This document shows, piece after piece, positions 1 to 7,870 of a stretch of 64,000 nt of DNA (positions are counted from its first letter, which is position 1; every line of letters begins with the position of its first letter). The stretch is from the NCBI RefSeq assembly GCF_001590965.1, contig NZ_BCTW01000019.1, positions 1-64,000 of the forward strand, read 5' to 3'. This DNA comes from Novosphingobium lentum NBRC 107847 (GTDB taxonomy: Bacteria > Pseudomonadota > Alphaproteobacteria > Sphingomonadales > Sphingomonadaceae). The position numbers and the translations under genes are program-made. Below the pieces are notes generated by a model. It was given only the letters and a program-made list of their open reading frames with translations, was not told the origin of the DNA and made no database searches.

Positions 1-341
1 TCTCGCTGCTCGCCAGTTCGGCCGCCATTGCCAAGCCGGGCAACGGGCACGGCAACGCCTACGGTCATGGCAACGGTAACGGCAACCAGAACGATCGGGG
101 CAATCAGGCCAACGGCCGTCATCAGGGCTGGGCGCAGGATCGTGGCAACCAGCACCGCTGGAATCGCGGCGAGCGCATGGGCTACAACGACTGGAACAGT
201 TCGCAGCGCATCGATTATCGCCGCTATCACCTCAAGGCGCCGCCGCGCGGTTACGAATGGCGCCGCCAGAACAACAACTTCATCCTGGGCGCCGTCGCCA
301 CCGGGCTGATCGCCTCAATCATCCTCAGCACCGGACGCTGA
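1..341 (+). CDS. RcnB family periplasmic protein, C-terminal part
   Basis: This is the 3' part of a gene that begins outside the window; 112 codons are visible and the stop is at 339-341. The first residues (SLLASSAAIA) look like the end of a signal peptide. A Gly/Asn/His-rich stretch follows, then YHLKAPPRGYEWRRQNNNF and a short hydrophobic end (FILGAVATGLIASIIL). The YxLxxPPxGYxW pattern is the signature of RcnB-type proteins, small periplasmic proteins linked in E. coli to nickel/cobalt homeostasis. Metal function here is inferred from family only. The gene converges on the acyl-CoA dehydrogenase at 411. Confidence 0.75.
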   Translation, partial: SLLASSAAIAKPGNGHGNAYGHGNGNGNQNDRGNQANGRHQGWAQDRGNQHRWNRGERMGYNDWNSSQRIDYRRYHLKAPPRGYEWRRQNNNFILGAVATGLIASIILSTGR

Positions 342-349
342 ACGGACCT

Positions 350-378
350 GCCGGGCGGCCTGTGATGGGCCGCCCGGC
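350..378. terminator. Perfect 11-bp GC hairpin between convergent genes
   Basis: GCCGGGCGGCC (350-360) pairs exactly with GGCCGCCCGGC (368-378) around a 7-nt loop. It lies between the convergent RcnB-type gene and the acyl-CoA dehydrogenase gene. There is no T-tract on either side, so it is a stable hairpin rather than a textbook intrinsic terminator. Confidence 0.5.
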
Positions 379-410
379 ACGCCATGACGTCACTGCTAGC
401 ACGGCCCCAA

Positions 411-2213
411 TCAGGCCGTAGCGAAAGCTTCTGCCGGCAGCGCCATGATCGCTTCGGCCCCGGCCTCGATCTCGCGCCGCAGTGCGCCGGCTTGCGGCAG
501 GAACCGTTCGGCCCAGTGGCGCGCGCACGTTATCTTCGCTTCGTAGAACAGCGTTTCGTCGGTGCCGTCGGTGAGCGTACGCGCGGCCAAGCGGGCCATT
601 TTCAGCCACATCAGCCCCACCGCAACGATCCCCGTCAGGTGCATGTAGGCATAAGCCCCCGCGCCGATATTTTCCGGGTTGGTCATGCCGTTCTGGAGGA
701 ACCACATCGTCGCGGCCTTGAGTTCGCCACAGGCCTTGGCGAGCCGTTCGGCAACGAGCGTTTCGGTCGCATCGCCGCCAGCCGCAGCGCATTCGGCATC
801 CACGAGCGCGAACAGCGCCTGCACCGCGCGACCGCCATTCAGCGCCAGCTTGCGGCCGACCAGATCCATCGCCTGCACGCCGTTCGCGCCTTCATAGATC
901 ATCGCGATCCGCGCATCGCGCACGAACTGATCCATGCCGTTCTCGATGATATAACCGTGCCCGCCCCAGATCTGCTGCATGTCGGTCGCGGTCTTGTAGC
1001 CCAGATCGGTGCCATAGCCCTTGATCACCGGGGTCAGCAGGCTGATCAGGTCGTCGGCGGCTTCCCGCTCATGCTGGGTGCCCGCCTTGTGACTGAGATC
1101 GACCTGCAGCGCTCCCCACAGGCACAGCGCGCGCATCCCTTCGGTAAAGCTTTTGGCGTCCATCAGCATCCGCCGCACGTCGGGGTGCACGAACAGGTGG
1201 TCGGCCTTTTCCTGCGGCTCGGCCGGCCCGGTCATCGCGCGGCCCTGGCGCCGTTCCAGCGCATAGGCGACACCGTTCTGATAGGCGACTTCGGCTTGCG
1301 CCAGTCCCTGGATGCCCACGCCCAGCCGCGCCGCGTTCATCATGATGAACATCGCGGCGAGCCCCTTGTTCTCCTCGCCGACGAGGAAGCCGGTCGCGCC
1401 GTCGTAGTTCATCACGCACGTGGCGTTGCCGTGAATGCCCATCTTGTGTTCGATCGACCCGACCGACACCGCGTTGCGGGCGCCGAGCGAACCATCTGCG
1501 TTCACCATGATCTTGGGCACGATGAACAGCGAGATGCCCTTGCTCGATTCGGGCGCATCGGGAGTTTTTGCCAGCACGAGATGGATGATGTTCTCGGTCA
1601 GGTCGTGGTCGCCTGCCGAAATGAAGATCTTGGTCCCGGTGATGGCATAGGAGCCATCGACAGCGGGCACCGCGCGCGTGCGGATCAGGCCGAGGTCGGT
1701 GCCGCAGTGCGGCTCGGTCAGGTTCATCGTGCCGAGCCAGTCGCCTGCCACCAGCTTGGGCAGGTACGTGGTGTGCTGCTCGGGCGATCCCTTGGCAACG
1801 ATCGCAGAAATCGCGCCATTGGCCAGCCCCGGATACATCGCGAACGCCTGGTTGGCCGAGGCGAGGAATTCCTCCATCACGAAGCCGATCACGTGCGGCA
1901 GGCCCTGTCCGCCAAATTCGATCGGCGCCGCCAGCGTGCCCCACGCGCCTTCGCGGTACTGGCGATAGGCATCCTTGAACCCGGTGGGCGTGGTCACCGT
2001 TCCATCGGCGTGCCGCGTGCAGCCTTCGGCATCGCCCACCTGGTTGAGCGGTGCGATCACCTCGGACGTGAACCGCCCCGCCTCGTCGATCACGGCGTCG
2101 GTCATGTCGGGCGTGGCGTTCTCGAAACCCGGCAGATTGCCATAGCTTTCGAGCGCGAGCAGCTCATTGACGACGAACCGCGCATCGCGCGTGGGTGCCT
2201 TGTAAACCGGCAT
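411..2213 (-). CDS. Long-form acyl-CoA dehydrogenase (DmdC-like, about 600 aa)
   Basis: A 600-residue FAD-dependent acyl-CoA dehydrogenase, longer than the usual 380-400 aa because it belongs to the group with an extra N-terminal helical domain and a C-terminal extension (often annotated as 3-methylmercaptopropionyl-CoA dehydrogenase-like). Visible motifs are the TEPHCGTD substrate/flavin loop near residue 165 and the IYEGANGVQAMDL segment, with the presumed catalytic Glu at 441. It introduces a double bond at C2-C3 of an acyl-CoA. It starts 4 bp after the MerR gene, so the two form an operon. The substrate is unknown; the MerR partner and its operator suggest fatty or branched-chain acid catabolism. 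Confidence 0.9.
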   Translation of the reverse strand: MPVYKAPTRDARFVVNELLALESYGNLPGFENATPDMTDAVIDEAGRFTSEVIAPLNQVGDAEGCTRHADGTVTTPTGFKDAYRQYREGAWGTLAAPIEFGGQGLPHVIGFVMEEFLASANQAFAMYPGLANGAISAIVAKGSPEQHTTYLPKLVAGDWLGTMNLTEPHCGTDLGLIRTRAVPAVDGSYAITGTKIFISAGDHDLTENIIHLVLAKTPDAPESSKGISLFIVPKIMVNADGSLGARNAVSVGSIEHKMGIHGNATCVMNYDGATGFLVGEENKGLAAMFIMMNAARLGVGIQGLAQAEVAYQNGVAYALERRQGRAMTGPAEPQEKADHLFVHPDVRRMLMDAKSFTEGMRALCLWGALQVDLSHKAGTQHEREAADDLISLLTPVIKGYGTDLGYKTATDMQQIWGGHGYIIENGMDQFVRDARIAMIYEGANGVQAMDLVGRKLALNGGRAVQALFALVDAECAAAGGDATETLVAERLAKACGELKAATMWFLQNGMTNPENIGAGAYAYMHLTGIVAVGLMWLKMARLAARTLTDGTDETLFYEAKITCARHWAERFLPQAGALRREIEAGAEAIMALPAEAFATA

Positions 2214-2217
2214 GTAA

Positions 2218-2679
2218 CTATCCTTGCTGACTGAGCGTTTCGCGGGTTTCGGCAGCCTCGCGCCGCACGAGCAGCTTGATGAAGCTGGTCAGTTCGGCGA
2301 CGGTCGCCGCGATATCCGCCTGTTGCTGGTTGAGATGTTCGACCCGTTCGCGGCACTTTTCGATGGTGACGCGGCGCTGTTCCGCGCGCCCATCGCCCAG
2401 GTCGTACAGGTCGATCATGTCCTTGATTTCGCCAAGGCTGAAACCGACGTTCTTGGCGCGCTTGATCCACGCGAGCCGCGCCCGGTCGCGCTTGCTGTAA
2501 TGCCGGTTCAGCCCGATCCGCGTCGGGGCGATCAGGCCCTCATCCTCGTAAAAGCGCAGCGCGCGGGCGGTGACCCCGAACTCGGCCGACAAGTCGGAGA
2601 TGGTGTATTGCTCACGCTCCAGCGCATCGGGCCGGTCGAGATGCGCGCTGTGCGTCTGCTGTGCTGAGGTTGCTGGCAT
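2218..2679 (-). CDS. MerR family transcriptional regulator (LiuR-like)
   Basis: 153 aa. After about 25 variable residues comes the winged helix-turn-helix (YTISDLSAEFGVTARALRFY, then EDEGLI), with the second helix-wing segment HYSKRDRARLAWIKRAKNVGFSLGEIKDM cut across lines here into its two halves HYSKRDRARLAW and IKRAKNVGFSLGEIKDM. A coiled-coil dimerization helix follows. It lacks the cysteines of metal-sensing MerR proteins, which fits the subgroup that controls acyl-CoA and branched-chain amino-acid degradation genes. It is co-transcribed with the acyl-CoA dehydrogenase, and a perfect palindrome lies 17 bp upstream of its start, suggesting autoregulation. Confidence 0.85.
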   Translation of the reverse strand: MPATSAQQTHSAHLDRPDALEREQYTISDLSAEFGVTARALRFYEDEGLIAPTRIGLNRHYSKRDRARLAWIKRAKNVGFSLGEIKDMIDLYDLGDGRAEQRRVTIEKCRERVEHLNQQQADIAATVAELTSFIKLLVRREAAETRETLSQQG

Positions 2680-2695
2680 GCCGCGACCTTATGTT

Positions 2696-2711
2696 ACCTT
2701 TACGTAAAGGT
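2696..2711. promoter_or_regulatory. 16-bp perfect palindrome, probable MerR/LiuR-type operator
   Basis: ACCTTTACGTAAAGGT reads identically on both strands. It lies 17 bp upstream of the MerR start codon (2679). The TTTACGTAAA core resembles operators described for LiuR-type MerR regulators. The last base of the palindrome is the first base of the hisI stop triplet on the minus strand. Confidence 0.7.
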
Positions 2712-3046
2712 CAAACCTCGATCCGCGCCAACGTGCCATCGGATTCGAGCCTGCGGTAGAAGCAGCTTGCGGCCAGCGTGTGACAGGCAGGGCCCGCCGC
2801 ATCGACGCGCAGCTCGATCGCATCCTGATCGCAATCCACCCGGATTTCGATGACGCGCAGGACATGGCCCGACGATTCGCCTTTCATCCACAACCGTCCG
2901 CGCGACCGCGAGTGAAAATGGGCGAACCCGGTTTCACGCGTTTTCGCCAGCGCTGCTGCGTCCATGTGCGCCAGCATCAGGATGCTCCCTGTAACATGAT
3001 CGACCGCCACGGCGGTGATCAGCCCGGCGGCGTCATAGCGCGGCAT
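2711..3046 (-). CDS. hisI: Phosphoribosyl-AMP cyclohydrolase
   Basis: Third step of histidine biosynthesis, opening the purine ring of PR-AMP. The 111 aa contain the family blocks: MLAHMDAAALAKTRETG, HFHSRSRGRLWMKGESSG, the metal-binding DCDQDAI, and PACHT followed by SCFYRR. The ATG at 3046 gives MPRYDAAGLITAV, which starts close to the conserved fold. The same frame stays open upstream for about 22 codons with plausible coding sequence but no ATG, GTG or TTG; an ATT codon at 3103 has an AAAGG-like site before it. The N-terminus is therefore uncertain. It is a monofunctional enzyme, not fused to hisE. Confidence 0.93.
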   Translation of the reverse strand: MPRYDAAGLITAVAVDHVTGSILMLAHMDAAALAKTRETGFAHFHSRSRGRLWMKGESSGHVLRVIEIRVDCDQDAIELRVDAAGPACHTLAASCFYRRLESDGTLARIEV

Positions 3047-3417
3047 GAACTGGCTGCCCTGCTCGCGCAGCAGGGTCTCGGCCGATGGTTCGGAAATGGT
3101 AATGGCCTTTCGTCAAAGCGATTTCGCACAGCAGGTTTGTTGCAGGATAACCACATGCGTCAGTCAAAATCCATCGTCGAGCCACAACACGCTTTCCTCG
3201 GGCCCGCGCATCGCAGAAAGAGTGCGCGTGGCTTGAGGGAGCCGCATCTGAACCGCCGCAAGGCGGCGCAACGGCGCCAACGTTCAGGGAAAAATGGGGA
3301 CTGTGTCCGTTGTGCCGCCCTTGATCCTGTGGATCGGGCGGCGCCGGATCGGTTGGTTGAGGGACCGGCGGGACAGCCGCAAGGCCGTCCAAATCGCGTA
3401 TAAACGCGAAACGCCCA
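3047..3417. other. Intergenic region without a confident gene
   Basis: 371 bp between hisI and the ComF gene, both on the minus strand. It probably carries the hisI promoter. On the plus strand there is an 82-codon frame from ATG 3155 to TAA 3403 (start MRQSKSIVEPQHAF, very basic, no recognizable domain), followed 30 bp later by a strong plus-strand terminator. This could be a small protein or small-RNA transcription unit, but codon quality is poor and I do not call it a gene. Confidence 0.4.
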
Positions 3418-4269
3418 TCATTTCGTCACGAGGACGCCCGGGACCAACGTCTCGGGCGTTTTCGTGCGTGCGCCGTCGTCGCCCATCCGGTGGTCGGCCG
3501 GATGCTGCGCAGCATGGTCCAGCGACTCGTCCAGCACCCGCGCAAAGCAGGCGATCCGCACTGGGCCGGCCCCTGCTTTTTTCAGCGCGCGCAGGCAGGC
3601 GTCGGTGGTGGCGCCGCTCGTCATGACGTCATCGACCAGCAGCACCTGCGCACCCTTCAGCCGCTCGCGTCGGCCCGCGTTGACCGTGATCGCACCCGCC
3701 AGCGCAATGGCCCGGGCGCGGCGGTTGAGGCCGCCCAGCGACGGCGTGCGCTTGCGTCGCACCAGCGCATCGACCGCCAGCTCCTGCGCCAGCGCGGTCG
3801 CGATCTGCCGGGCGAGCAAAGCCGACTGGTTGAAGCCCCGCCGCCACAACCGCCAGCGATGGAGCGGCACGGGCACCACCAGCCAGTCACCCTCCAGCGG
3901 CGGGATCCGCGCCAGCATCAGCCGGGCGAGCAGCGGCGCCAGCCCGATGCGCCGACCATGCTTGAACGCCAGCACCAGTTGGCGCGACGCGTCGGTGTAG
4001 AGCGTGGCGGCCGCGATCCCGGCGTGGCGCGGCGGACTGGCAAGGCACGGCGCGCACACCAGCGCACCTTCTTCCGGTAAGCCGTCACCTTCTGGCCGGT
4101 GCCCCAGCGGCCGCTGGCACAGCGCGCACGATGGATCGCCGGGGATGGCAAGCCCGGCCCAGCACGCGGCGCAGAACCCGCCCTGGCGCGCCAGCGGATC
4201 GCCGCACAGCGGGCAGCGCGGCGGGAAGATCATGTCGACGATCGGTTCGAGGATGCCCACCCTGCCCAT
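3418..4269 (-). CDS. ComF family protein (double zinc ribbon and phosphoribosyltransferase)
   Basis: 283 aa from ATG 4269 (MGRVGILEPIVDMIFPPRCP). The reading frame is open further upstream, but that extension would run into the divergent methyltransferase gene. The N-terminus has Cys pairs of a double zinc ribbon (CPLCG, CAAC, CALC, CAPC). The C-terminal half has the PRPP-binding signature VLLVDDVMTSGATTDACL and the RGFNQS motif typical of ComF/GntX. In competent bacteria ComF takes part in DNA uptake; in proteobacteria the role is unclear. The last codons overlap a plus-strand terminator hairpin. Confidence 0.88.
   Translation of the reverse strand: MGRVGILEPIVDMIFPPRCPLCGDPLARQGGFCAACWAGLAIPGDPSCALCQRPLGHRPEGDGLPEEGALVCAPCLASPPRHAGIAAATLYTDASRQLVLAFKHGRRIGLAPLLARLMLARIPPLEGDWLVVPVPLHRWRLWRRGFNQSALLARQIATALAQELAVDALVRRKRTPSLGGLNRRARAIALAGAITVNAGRRERLKGAQVLLVDDVMTSGATTDACLRALKKAGAGPVRIACFARVLDESLDHAAQHPADHRMGDDGARTKTPETLVPGVLVTK
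3434..3462 (+). terminator. Intrinsic terminator on the plus strand, inside the end of the ComF gene
   Basis: ACGCCCGGGAC (3434-3444), loop CAAC, GTCTCGGGCGT (3449-3459), one G-U pair, then TTT. The T-tract lies only on the plus-strand side, so it should end rightward transcription. No annotated gene reads toward it, and it overlaps the last codons of the leftward ComF gene. Confidence 0.65.
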
Positions 4270-4333
4270 CGCCGCAGTGTTTGAGCGCCATTGGGGGCTT
4301 GGCAAGAGGCGCGCCGGGCGGCAGGCGGAACCG

Positions 4334-5104
4334 ATGACCACGGCTCCGACGATATTTTCGCGAAACCGGCGCATTGCCGTGCGCCAGCGCCGCCGATCGC
4401 TCCAGATCGGTGCCGGTTGTCCGCAGTATCTGGCCGACGACATGGTCGAGGACACCATCGATCGACTCGGCTTCCTGCGCCACGCCCCGGCCAGTGCCTT
4501 GCTCATCGGTGACTGGACCGGAGCGCTGGCCGACGCGCTGGCCGCGCAAGGCTGCGCCGTCACCCGTGCCGACCCGACCGGCTCAGCCGGTGTTGCCGCG
4601 ATCGACGAGGAACAGCCGCTGCCCGATCAGGGCCACCCGTTCATCGCCAGCTTCGGCACGCTCGACACCGTCAACGACCTGCCCGGCGCGCTGATCCACT
4701 TGCGCCAAGCGCTGGCGCCAGGCGGGCTGCTGATCGCCAGCTTTGTCGGTGCGGGCAGCCTGCCGACGCTGCGGGCGGCGATGTTCGCCGCCGATGGCGA
4801 CCGGCCGGCGCCGCGCATTCACCCCATGGTCGACGTGCGCGCCGGCGGGCAACTGATGCAGCGCGCCGGGTTCGCCGACCCGGTCATCGACAGCCGCAGC
4901 CTGGCGGTGCGGTTCGGCTCGCTCGACGCGCTGGTCGCCGATCTCAGAGCGCAAGCCTTGGGCAACGTGCTCGCCCGCCCCGGCCCGCCGCTGGGCAAGG
5001 CCGCACTGGAGCGCGCCCGCGCGGCGTTGCTCGACCAGGCGGATACCGATGGCCGGGTTACCGAACGCTTCGAGATATTGACGCTAAGCGGCTGGCGACG
5101 ATGA
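4334..5104 (+). CDS. SAM-dependent methyltransferase-like protein (NDUFAF5/BioC-like)
   Basis: 256 aa from ATG 4334 (MTTAPTIFSRNRRIAVRQRR). The fold is that of a class I SAM methyltransferase: a degenerate glycine region (LLIGDWTGALADALAAQGCAV), then LDTVNDLPGALIHLRQ and LAPGGLLIASFVGAGSLPT. The latter, with the ending ALVADLRAQALGNVL, matches alphaproteobacterial relatives of human NDUFAF5, an arginine hydroxylase for complex I assembly, and of BioC. It is divergent from the ComF gene, with 64 bp between starts. The exact reaction is not certain. Confidence 0.75.
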   Translation: MTTAPTIFSRNRRIAVRQRRRSLQIGAGCPQYLADDMVEDTIDRLGFLRHAPASALLIGDWTGALADALAAQGCAVTRADPTGSAGVAAIDEEQPLPDQGHPFIASFGTLDTVNDLPGALIHLRQALAPGGLLIASFVGAGSLPTLRAAMFAADGDRPAPRIHPMVDVRAGGQLMQRAGFADPVIDSRSLAVRFGSLDALVADLRAQALGNVLARPGPPLGKAALERARAALLDQADTDGRVTERFEILTLSGWRR

Positions 5105-5113
5105 TTTTTCAGG

Positions 5114-7789
5114 TCAAAGCTGGCTCGCGGCCAGGGCCGCCTGCGCCGCAGCCAACCTTGCGATCGGCACGCGATAGGGTGAGGCGCTGACGTAATCGAG
5201 CCCGGTCGCCTCGCAGAACGCGATGCTCGCCGGGTCGCCGCCGTGTTCGCCGCAAATGCCCAGCTTGAGCGCGGGGCGGGTCGCCCGGCCCCGCTCGGCC
5301 GCCATCGTCACCAGCTGGCCCACGCCGTCGATGTCGAGGCTGACGAACGGATCGCGCGGATAGATCCCCTGTTCGACATAGGGGCCCAGGAACCGCGCCG
5401 CATCGTCCCTCGAAACGCCCAGAGTAGTCTGCGTCAAATCATTGGTGCCGAACGAGAAGAACATCGCCTCCTCGGCAATTTCGCCCGCCATCAGTGCAGC
5501 GCGCGGCAGCTCGATCATCGTACCGACGAGGTATTCCAGCGTGCGGCCCTGTTCGGCGAACACCAGCGCAGCCTGCCGGTCGACCAGCGCCTTCAGGATC
5601 TCCAGCTCGCGCTTGGTCGCCACCAGCGGGATCATCACTTCGGGGATCGGCGCATCGCCCGATTTCTCGGCGACGTCGCACGCCGCCTCGAAGATCGCGC
5701 GCGCCTGCATCTCGTAGATTTCAGGGAAGGTGATGCCCAGCCGGCAGCCGCGATGGCCCAACATCGGGTTGAATTCGTGCAGTTCCCCCGCCCGGCGCTT
5801 GAGATGATCGACGCCCACCCCGGTCGCCTCGGCCAGATCGGCGAACTCGGCGTCGCTGTGCGGCAGGAACTCGTGCAGCGGCGGATCGAGCAGGCGGATG
5901 GTCACGGGAAGCCCGGCCATCACTTCGAAAATCGACTGAAAATCGGCGCGCTGCTCGGGCAGCAGCTTGGCCAGCGCGGTGCGGCGGCCGGTTTCATCGT
6001 CGGCCAGGATCATCTGGCGCACGGCGCTGATCCGCCCGGCGTCGAAGAACATGTGCTCGGTGCGGCACAGCCCCACGCCCTCGGCGCCGAACTGGCGCGC
6101 GACCTGGCAATCGAGCGGCGTTTCGGCGTTGGCGCGCACTTTCATCCGGCGGTGCTTGTCGGCCCATACCATCAAGGTGCCGAAATCGCCGACTAGTTCG
6201 GGCTCGACCATCGCCACTTCGCCCGCCATCACTTCGCCGCTCGCGCCGTCGAGCGTGATCAGTTCGCCTTCCTTCAGCGCGCGGTCGCCGATGCGCGCGG
6301 TGCGCGTGGTCATGTCGATCGACAACGCCGAAGCGCCCGAAACACATGGCCGGCCCATGCCACGCGCCACCACGGCGGCGTGGCTGGTCATGCCGCCGCG
6401 CGCGGTGAGGATGCCCTTGGCCGCGTGCATCCCGTGGATGTCCTCGGGGCTGGTCTCGACCCGGACGAGGATCACGCTTTCGCCCAGGCTGGCGCGGTGT
6501 TCGGCGGTATCGGCATCGAACACGATCGCGCCCGCCGCCGCACCGGGCGACGCCGGCAGCCCGCGCGTCAGCACGTCGCGCGGCGCGTTGGGGTCGAGCG
6601 TGGGGTGCAGCAACTGATCGAGCGCCATCGGATCGATCCGCGCGATCGCAGTCGCCTCATCGATCAGGCCTTCGTGGACCATGTCGACCGCCATCTTCAG
6701 CGCAGCCTTGGCGGTGCGCTTGCCCGACCGGGTCTGCAGCATCCACAGCTTGCCCTGCTCGACGGTGAATTCGATGTCCTGCATGTCGCGGTAATGGCGT
6801 TCGAGCAGGTCGAACACGGTCGCCAGTTCGCCATAGGCGCCGGGCATCGCCTCTTCCATCGACAGCGGCTTGGCCCCGGCGCGGGTGCGCGCGGCGGTGG
6901 TGAGGTACTGGGGGGTGCGGATGCCCGCGACCACGTCCTCGCCTTGCGCATTGACCAGCCATTCGCCGTAATAGGCGCGCTCGCCGGTCGCCGGATCGCG
7001 GGTGAAGGCGACGCCGGTGGCCGAGGTATCGCCCATGTTGCCGAACACCATCGCCTGCACGTTGACCGCGGTGCCCCAGTCTGCGGGGATGTCGTTCAAC
7101 CGGCGGTAGACTTTGGCGCGGTCGCTTTCCCAGCTGTCGAACACCGCGGCGATCGCGCCCCACAGCTGTTCGTGCACGTCCTGCGGGAACGGCTTGCCCA
7201 ACTGGTCCTCGACGATCGCCTTGTAGTCCTTGACCAGCGCCTGCCAATGTTCGGCATTCATCTCAATATCGGCGAAAAAGCCGTTGTCTTCCTTGATGAT
7301 TTCCAGTGCATCCTCGAACCGGTGATGGTCGAGGCCGAGCACCACGTCGGAATACATCTGGATGAACCGGCGGTAGCTGTCCCACGCAAAGCGCGCGTCG
7401 CCCGATCCGCTGACAAGGCCTTCGACAGTCGCATCGTTGAGGCCGAGGTTGAGCACGGTGTCCATCATGCCGGGCATCGAGACACGCGCGCCCGAGCGGA
7501 CCGAGACCAGCAGCGGGTTGGCGGGATCGCCGAAGCTGCGGCCGGTGGCGGCCTCGATATGCTTCAGCCCATCGGCGACGGCAGCGCGCAAAGCATCGTC
7601 GAACGTCTTGCCCGCGCCGTTGTAGGCGGTGCAGACTTCGGTGGTGATCGAAAAGCCCGGGGGCACCGGCAGGCCGATCCCGGCCATCTCGGCCAGGTTG
7701 GCACCCTTGCCGCCGACGATGGTCTTGTCACGCGACCGGGGGGCATCCTGGCGCAGCCCGCCACCGAAGTTGTAAACGCTCTGGTTCAT
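5114..7789 (-). CDS. ppdK: Pyruvate, phosphate dikinase
   Basis: 891 aa, the normal length. It interconverts pyruvate + ATP + Pi with PEP + AMP + PPi. The N-terminal ATP-grasp region begins GGKGANLAEMAGIGLPVPPG. The central swivelling domain carries the phosphorylated His (H470 in GGMTSHAAVVARGMGRPCVSG, split as GGMTSHAAVV and ARGMGRPCVSG). The C-terminal PEP/pyruvate TIM barrel has the catalytic Cys (C846 in KLGICGEHGGDP). It probably serves gluconeogenesis from acetyl-CoA and organic acids, which fits the catabolic genes further right. It is convergent with the methyltransferase gene (9-bp gap). Confidence 0.97.
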   Translation of the reverse strand: MNQSVYNFGGGLRQDAPRSRDKTIVGGKGANLAEMAGIGLPVPPGFSITTEVCTAYNGAGKTFDDALRAAVADGLKHIEAATGRSFGDPANPLLVSVRSGARVSMPGMMDTVLNLGLNDATVEGLVSGSGDARFAWDSYRRFIQMYSDVVLGLDHHRFEDALEIIKEDNGFFADIEMNAEHWQALVKDYKAIVEDQLGKPFPQDVHEQLWGAIAAVFDSWESDRAKVYRRLNDIPADWGTAVNVQAMVFGNMGDTSATGVAFTRDPATGERAYYGEWLVNAQGEDVVAGIRTPQYLTTAARTRAGAKPLSMEEAMPGAYGELATVFDLLERHYRDMQDIEFTVEQGKLWMLQTRSGKRTAKAALKMAVDMVHEGLIDEATAIARIDPMALDQLLHPTLDPNAPRDVLTRGLPASPGAAAGAIVFDADTAEHRASLGESVILVRVETSPEDIHGMHAAKGILTARGGMTSHAAVVARGMGRPCVSGASALSIDMTTRTARIGDRALKEGELITLDGASGEVMAGEVAMVEPELVGDFGTLMVWADKHRRMKVRANAETPLDCQVARQFGAEGVGLCRTEHMFFDAGRISAVRQMILADDETGRRTALAKLLPEQRADFQSIFEVMAGLPVTIRLLDPPLHEFLPHSDAEFADLAEATGVGVDHLKRRAGELHEFNPMLGHRGCRLGITFPEIYEMQARAIFEAACDVAEKSGDAPIPEVMIPLVATKRELEILKALVDRQAALVFAEQGRTLEYLVGTMIELPRAALMAGEIAEEAMFFSFGTNDLTQTTLGVSRDDAARFLGPYVEQGIYPRDPFVSLDIDGVGQLVTMAAERGRATRPALKLGICGEHGGDPASIAFCEATGLDYVSASPYRVPIARLAAAQAALAASQL

Positions 7790-7870
7790 CTAAGCGCGCG
7801 CTTTCCTGACGAAGTTGACAAAGTTTACACATTCACACGCCATGCCGGGGCGCTCCCCAGCGGTGCGGAC

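Noticed and set aside
4270..4563. An N-terminal extension of the ComF protein by 98 codons
   Set aside because: It would overlap the divergent methyltransferase gene and has no conserved sequence; the zinc-ribbon protein starts well at 4269.
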